A stretch of 64,000 bases of DNA, taken from Pseudaminobacter soli (ex Li et al. 2025) (GTDB taxonomy: Bacteria > Pseudomonadota > Alphaproteobacteria > Rhizobiales > Rhizobiaceae). Each line of letters starts with the position of its first letter. Within the stretch, counting starts at the first letter, position 1. The stretch spans positions 1 to 64,000 of the forward strand of contig NZ_PXYL01000004.1 in NCBI RefSeq assembly GCF_003012705.1, given 5' to 3'. Below, one piece after another: positions 61,107-64,000 of this stretch. The notes under the pieces were generated by a model. That model was not told where the DNA came from, ran no database searches, and worked only from the letters and a program-made list of their open reading frames with translations. The translations under genes were made by a program, and so were the position numbers.

Positions 61107-62396
61107 ATGAACTTTTTGTTGCAGCGCATCATCGAACGTTTGGTGCGCAAGGGAAACCTCACGGTCACCGGTTCGAACGGTTCCACGTCGACTTTCGGTG
61201 ACGGTAGCGGAGACCCGATTCATATTGTTTTCAGAACCCGCCGCGCCGAACGCGCCATCGCCCTCGATCCCATGCTGGCGCTGCCGGAAGCATTCATGGA
61301 CGGCGAACTCGACATAGTGAAGGGTGACGTTCTCGGCCTGCTGCATGTTGCATACGAGAACATGGGCCAGAGCGGCATCGAGGCCGCTTGGACCAAGGCG
61401 CTCGAAGGTCTGCGCCATGCCTTCCGCCGCTTCCAGCAGCTCAACACCACCAACCGCTCACGCCGCAATGTGCAGCGCCATTACGACCTGTCGGGCGAGC
61501 TCTACAAGCTCTTCCTTGACGACGACATGCAGTATTCCTGCGCCTATTTCGAGCGCCCCGACATGACGCTGGAGGAAGCGCAGCTCGCCAAGAAGCGCCA
61601 CCTCGCTGCCAAGCTGCGGCTAAAGCCCGGCCAGAACGTGCTCGACATCGGCTCTGGCTGGGGCGGGCTCGGGCTCTATCTTGCGCGCAACTTCGAGGTC
61701 AACGTTCTGGGCGTAACCCTGTCCACCGAGCAGCACGGCGTCTCCACCGAGCGGGCAAATGCCGAGGGGTTGGAGAATCACGTCCATTTCGAGCTGCGCG
61801 ACTACCGGCACCTCACCGAGCGCTTCGACCGCATCGTCTCGGTCGGCATGTTCGAGCATGTCGGCGTCAACCACTACCGCACCTTCTTCGAGAAATGCGC
61901 GACGCTGCTGAAGCCCGACGGCGTGATGGTGCTGCACTCGATCGGCCGCAACGGCCCGCCTAGCGCCACCAATGCCTTCATCCGCAAACACATCTTCCCC
62001 GGCGGCTATATCCCCGCTTTGTCGGAAGTGCTGCCGGTGATCGAGAAGGCCGGGCTGATGGTCACCGACATCGAGATCCTGCGCTTCCATTATGCCGAGA
62101 CGCTGAAGGCCTGGCGCGAGCGCTTCATGGCCAATCGCGACAAGGCCAAGGCGATCTATGACGAACGCTTCTGCCGCATGTGGGAGTTCTATCTCGCCGG
62201 CTCGGAAGCCTCGTTCCGCTGGCAGGAGATGATGAATTTCCAGATCCAGCTCACCCGCCGCAACGATGTGGTGCCGCTGACCCGCGACTATATCGGCAAG
62301 TGCGAAAAGGCGCTCGCCATGCATGACGGCCCGCGCACCCCTGAGCCGAAGCCGAGCAAGCCGTCCAGGCGACGCATTTCCGAGGCGGGCGAATAG
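61107..62396 (+). CDS. cfa: Cyclopropane-fatty-acyl-phospholipid synthase
   Basis: 429 residues. Adds a methylene from SAM across cis double bonds of membrane phospholipids. Motifs: RRNVQRHYDLSGELYKLFLD and QYSCAYFERPDMTLEEAQ near 125-160, SAM loop VLDIGSGWGGLGLYLA near 177-192, GVTLSTEQ, and VSVGMFEHVGVNHYRTFF near 250-267 with the active-site Glu/His. C-terminal PKPSKPSRRR tail is basic. The ATG at 61107 begins the family-like MNFLLQRIIERLVRKG; the ATG at 61092 adds five residues. Confidence 0.93.
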   Translation: MNFLLQRIIERLVRKGNLTVTGSNGSTSTFGDGSGDPIHIVFRTRRAERAIALDPMLALPEAFMDGELDIVKGDVLGLLHVAYENMGQSGIEAAWTKALEGLRHAFRRFQQLNTTNRSRRNVQRHYDLSGELYKLFLDDDMQYSCAYFERPDMTLEEAQLAKKRHLAAKLRLKPGQNVLDIGSGWGGLGLYLARNFEVNVLGVTLSTEQHGVSTERANAEGLENHVHFELRDYRHLTERFDRIVSVGMFEHVGVNHYRTFFEKCATLLKPDGVMVLHSIGRNGPPSATNAFIRKHIFPGGYIPALSEVLPVIEKAGLMVTDIEILRFHYAETLKAWRERFMANRDKAKAIYDERFCRMWEFYLAGSEASFRWQEMMNFQIQLTRRNDVVPLTRDYIGKCEKALAMHDGPRTPEPKPSKPSRRRISEAGE

Positions 62397-62459
62397 CCCG
62401 CCCCTTGCCTTCCGGCGACTCAATCCGGAAATATGGGCCGACAGCCGGAGGGTAAGAGC

Positions 62460-62783
62460 TTGAGCATCCCGATCTTCGTCGCCGCAGCGATCTGCGAAAT
62501 CGCCGGCTGCTTTTCGTTCTGGGCGTGGTGGCGCCTGGAAAAATCAGCGCTGTGGCTCGTTCCGGGGATAGCCCTGCTGATGGCCTTTGCCTGGCTGCTC
62601 ACCTTCGTCGAATCGGACGCCGCCGGCCGCGCCTATGCCACCTATGGGGGCATCTACATCGCCGCCTCGCTCGCCTGGCTGTGGGTTGCCGAAGGCGTGC
62701 GGCCGGACCGCTGGGATGTTCTGGGCGCCGCAGTCTGTCTCGCGGGCGCCGGCATCATCCTGTTCGCGCCACGCGCGGCATAG
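62460..62783 (+). CDS. YnfA family (UPF0060) small membrane protein
   Basis: 107 residues with four helices: [59 protein letters not shown] and [17 protein letters not shown]. The ATYGGIYI..WLWxVxG core is the YnfA/UPF0060 signature, a relative of small multidrug-resistance proteins. The TTG at 62460 has GGAGG 9 bp upstream and gives the usual 107-110 residue length; an ATG at 62433 would add nine polar residues. Confidence 0.88.
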   Translation: MSIPIFVAAAICEIAGCFSFWAWWRLEKSALWLVPGIALLMAFAWLLTFVESDAAGRAYATYGGIYIAASLAWLWVAEGVRPDRWDVLGAAVCLAGAGIILFAPRAA

Positions 62784-62796
62784 GCAGTGCCTGCCA

Positions 62797-63270
62797 TCAG
62801 CCCTTCAGCGGAATCCAGATTTCCAGGCCGCCATTGCCGGTCCGTCCATTGAATTCGGGGCCGTAACGCTCGAAGTTGGGCGCGTCGGCCGCCTGGAATT
62901 TCGAGTTCGGCAGCCAGTTGCGCCAGATGGCGTCAATCGTGTTGCGGATCGTCGAAATGTGGTCGCTGTGGGTGAACACCGCATATTTCTGCGGCGCCAG
63001 GCGCACACAGCTGAACTCCTTCGGCATGTCCGAAAAATCGGTCACTTCCACGGCGGCCACATATTCGAAGCTGGTTTCGTCGAAATTGAAGCATAGCCCG
63101 TACCACGCGTTCGGCACCGCGCCGGGAATGCTTCCCTGATAATCGTCGAAGCGTTGCCAGAGCGCGGGAATGCCGGCGACATTGTCGTAGTCGTAGCGCT
63201 CGCCAAGTCCGGCGATCAGCATTGCCTTGCCATCGACGAAGCGCGGTTCTTCCAATCTTGTTTCGTCCAT
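62797..63270 (-). CDS. GyrI-like / AraC effector-binding-domain protein
   Basis: 157 residues, a SOUL/GyrI-like small-molecule-binding fold standing alone, without a DNA-binding domain. Visible are FVDGKAMLIAGLGERYD, IPALWQRFDDYQGSIPG, YGLCFNFDETSFEYVAAVEV and a C-terminal NFERYGPEFNG ... EIWIPLKG. Such proteins bind or hydrolyse small molecules or modulate gyrase; which one applies is unknown. ATG at 63270 with GGAG upstream. Convergent with the YnfA-family gene. Confidence 0.85.
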   Translation of the reverse strand: MDETRLEEPRFVDGKAMLIAGLGERYDYDNVAGIPALWQRFDDYQGSIPGAVPNAWYGLCFNFDETSFEYVAAVEVTDFSDMPKEFSCVRLAPQKYAVFTHSDHISTIRNTIDAIWRNWLPNSKFQAADAPNFERYGPEFNGRTGNGGLEIWIPLKG

Positions 63271-63452
63271 CACGATCGGCTCCACGAGTTCGACATTGCG
63301 CCCGCACGCCTGCTGCGCACGATGACTTTATAAGCCAGCAGCACGTGGCAGCGAAGTCCCGCTCACCTTTCCTGTTCTGTTCTCGCCGCCGCGCCGCTAT
63401 TCTGTGCAAACGATTCGCGTCAACCTGGATTTGCATAGCCGACCAAGCAGCC

Positions 63453-63507
63453 TGTGGATGGCTTGGGATGGCTGTGAATTATGGGAACCAAGGGGCGATT
63501 GTTCACA
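63453..63507. promoter_or_regulatory. DnaA-box-like cluster upstream of dnaB
   Basis: Three 9-mers near the DnaA consensus TTATCCACA: TGTGGATGG (63453-63461, reverse), TGTGAATTA (63473-63481, reverse) and TTGTTCACA (63499-63507, forward). Each has two mismatches. They lie 53-107 bp before the dnaB ATG, inside its promoter region. Confidence 0.35.
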
Positions 63508-63559
63508 AGCCGGCGTCCGTGTCTGGTACCGCAGGGAACAGGGCAAGATCGGGGACAAA

Positions 63560-64000
63560 ATGGCAGAGGCGGCACGAAAATTCGAGGTGGCGGAGCCCAC
63601 CCTTTATCGCGAGGCACCCAACAATATCGAGGCGGAACAGGCGCTTCTGGGTGCGATCATGGTCAACAACGACGCCTATTACCGCGTCTCGGACTTCCTC
63701 AAGGCCGCGCATTTCTACGAGCCGCTGCACCGCAAGATCTTCGAGGTCGCGAGCGAGTTGATCCGCATGGGCAAGATGGCGAATCCCGTCACGCTCAAGA
63801 CCTTCCTGCCCTCGGACGAGAAGGTCGGTGACATGACCGTCGCCCACTACCTCGCCCGACTCGCGGCCGAGGCCGTCACCGTCATCAACGCCTCCGACTA
63901 TGGCCGCGCCATTTACGACCTCGCCACGCGCCGCGCGCTGATCACGGTCGGCGAGGACATGGTCAACATCGCCTATGACGCGCCGGTCGACATGTCGCCG
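63560..64000 (+). CDS. dnaB: Replicative DNA helicase (3' end outside window)
   Basis: First 147 residues, 441 bp, of DnaB, the hexameric helicase at the replication fork. The visible part is the N-terminal helical domain: APNNIEAEQALLGAIMVNNDAYYRV near 18-42, FYEPLHRKIFEVASELI near 52, and YLARLAAEAVTVINASDYGRAIYDLATRRALI near 95-126, all typical. The RecA-like ATPase domain is outside the window. ATG at 63560 with GGGGACAAA before it. Confidence 0.95.
   Translation, partial: MAEAARKFEVAEPTLYREAPNNIEAEQALLGAIMVNNDAYYRVSDFLKAAHFYEPLHRKIFEVASELIRMGKMANPVTLKTFLPSDEKVGDMTVAHYLARLAAEAVTVINASDYGRAIYDLATRRALITVGEDMVNIAYDAPVDMSP

Overview
The window is about 64 kb of GC-rich chromosome (G/C-ending codons) from an alphaproteobacterium. 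The best match is the order Hyphomicrobiales (Rhizobiales), probably near Mesorhizobium or another Phyllobacteriaceae. The pointers are the aapJQMP amino-acid transporter, an ndufs4-like complex I accessory gene, HdaA, an Omp25/RopB-type porin, the fabD-fabG-acpP-fabF-mltG-yicC-gmk order, and intergenic palindromes of the rhizobial type. This is almost entirely core genome: I see no insertion sequence, prophage, plasmid gene or CRISPR array.

Layout. 1-3.9 kb: general L-amino-acid ABC transporter (aapJQMP, minus). 4.3-6.7 kb: cystathionine beta-lyase, then a secreted protein with the architecture of a bacterial ionotropic glutamate receptor (GluR0-like), the most unusual gene here. 6.7-8.4 kb: a patchy region with a decayed old-yellow-enzyme fragment, a YCII gene, a Gly-rich secreted protein and what may be an outer-membrane barrel remnant. 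8.7-9.3 kb: tRNA-Pro, the complex I subunit and tRNA-Arg. 9.9-14.9 kb: hdaA, an AI-2E permease and a CDP-alcohol phosphatidyltransferase facing purMN and a SixA-type phosphatase. 15-21.3 kb: a metal exporter, a LysR/GST divergent pair, a lone molybdopterin oxidoreductase, and an ArsR-AHSA1 pair followed by a GFA gene.

21.4-32.3 kb: ABC-F ATPase, DinB, GST, ndk, a YbaY-META protein, moaE-moaD-pgsA, uvrC with a pteridine-reductase-like SDR, the Omp25-like porin and another GST. 32.3-38 kb: RNase T2 with a small secreted partner, rlmJ, a membrane protein, a kinase-holC pair, a tautomerase, an EEP nuclease and an orphan protein. 38.3-47.8 kb: pepA facing the envelope operon lptF-lptG-lptD-surA-like-pdxA-rsmA. 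47.8-55 kb: a methyltransferase, then gmk-yicC-mltG-fabF-acpP-fabG-fabD (minus). 55-59 kb: an LtaS/OpgB-like phosphoglycerol transferase and an orphan TadG/vWA protein. 59.1-64 kb: rpsF-rpsR-rplI, cfa, a YnfA-family membrane protein, a GyrI-like protein and the start of dnaB.

The genes group by job: envelope building (LPS export, phospholipid and fatty-acid synthesis, MltG, CFA synthase, phosphoglycerol transfer), nucleotide and cofactor synthesis (purMN, ndk, gmk, pdxA, moaDE), and replication and translation (hdaA, holC, dnaB, uvrC, ribosomal proteins, rRNA methylases). The parts that depart from routine are the GluR0-like channel, the decayed 6.7-8.4 kb patch, the RNase T2 two-gene unit, several sharp palindromic operators, and a cluster of DnaA-box-like sites before dnaB. 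No database search or structure prediction was run; all family calls come from reading the sequence.
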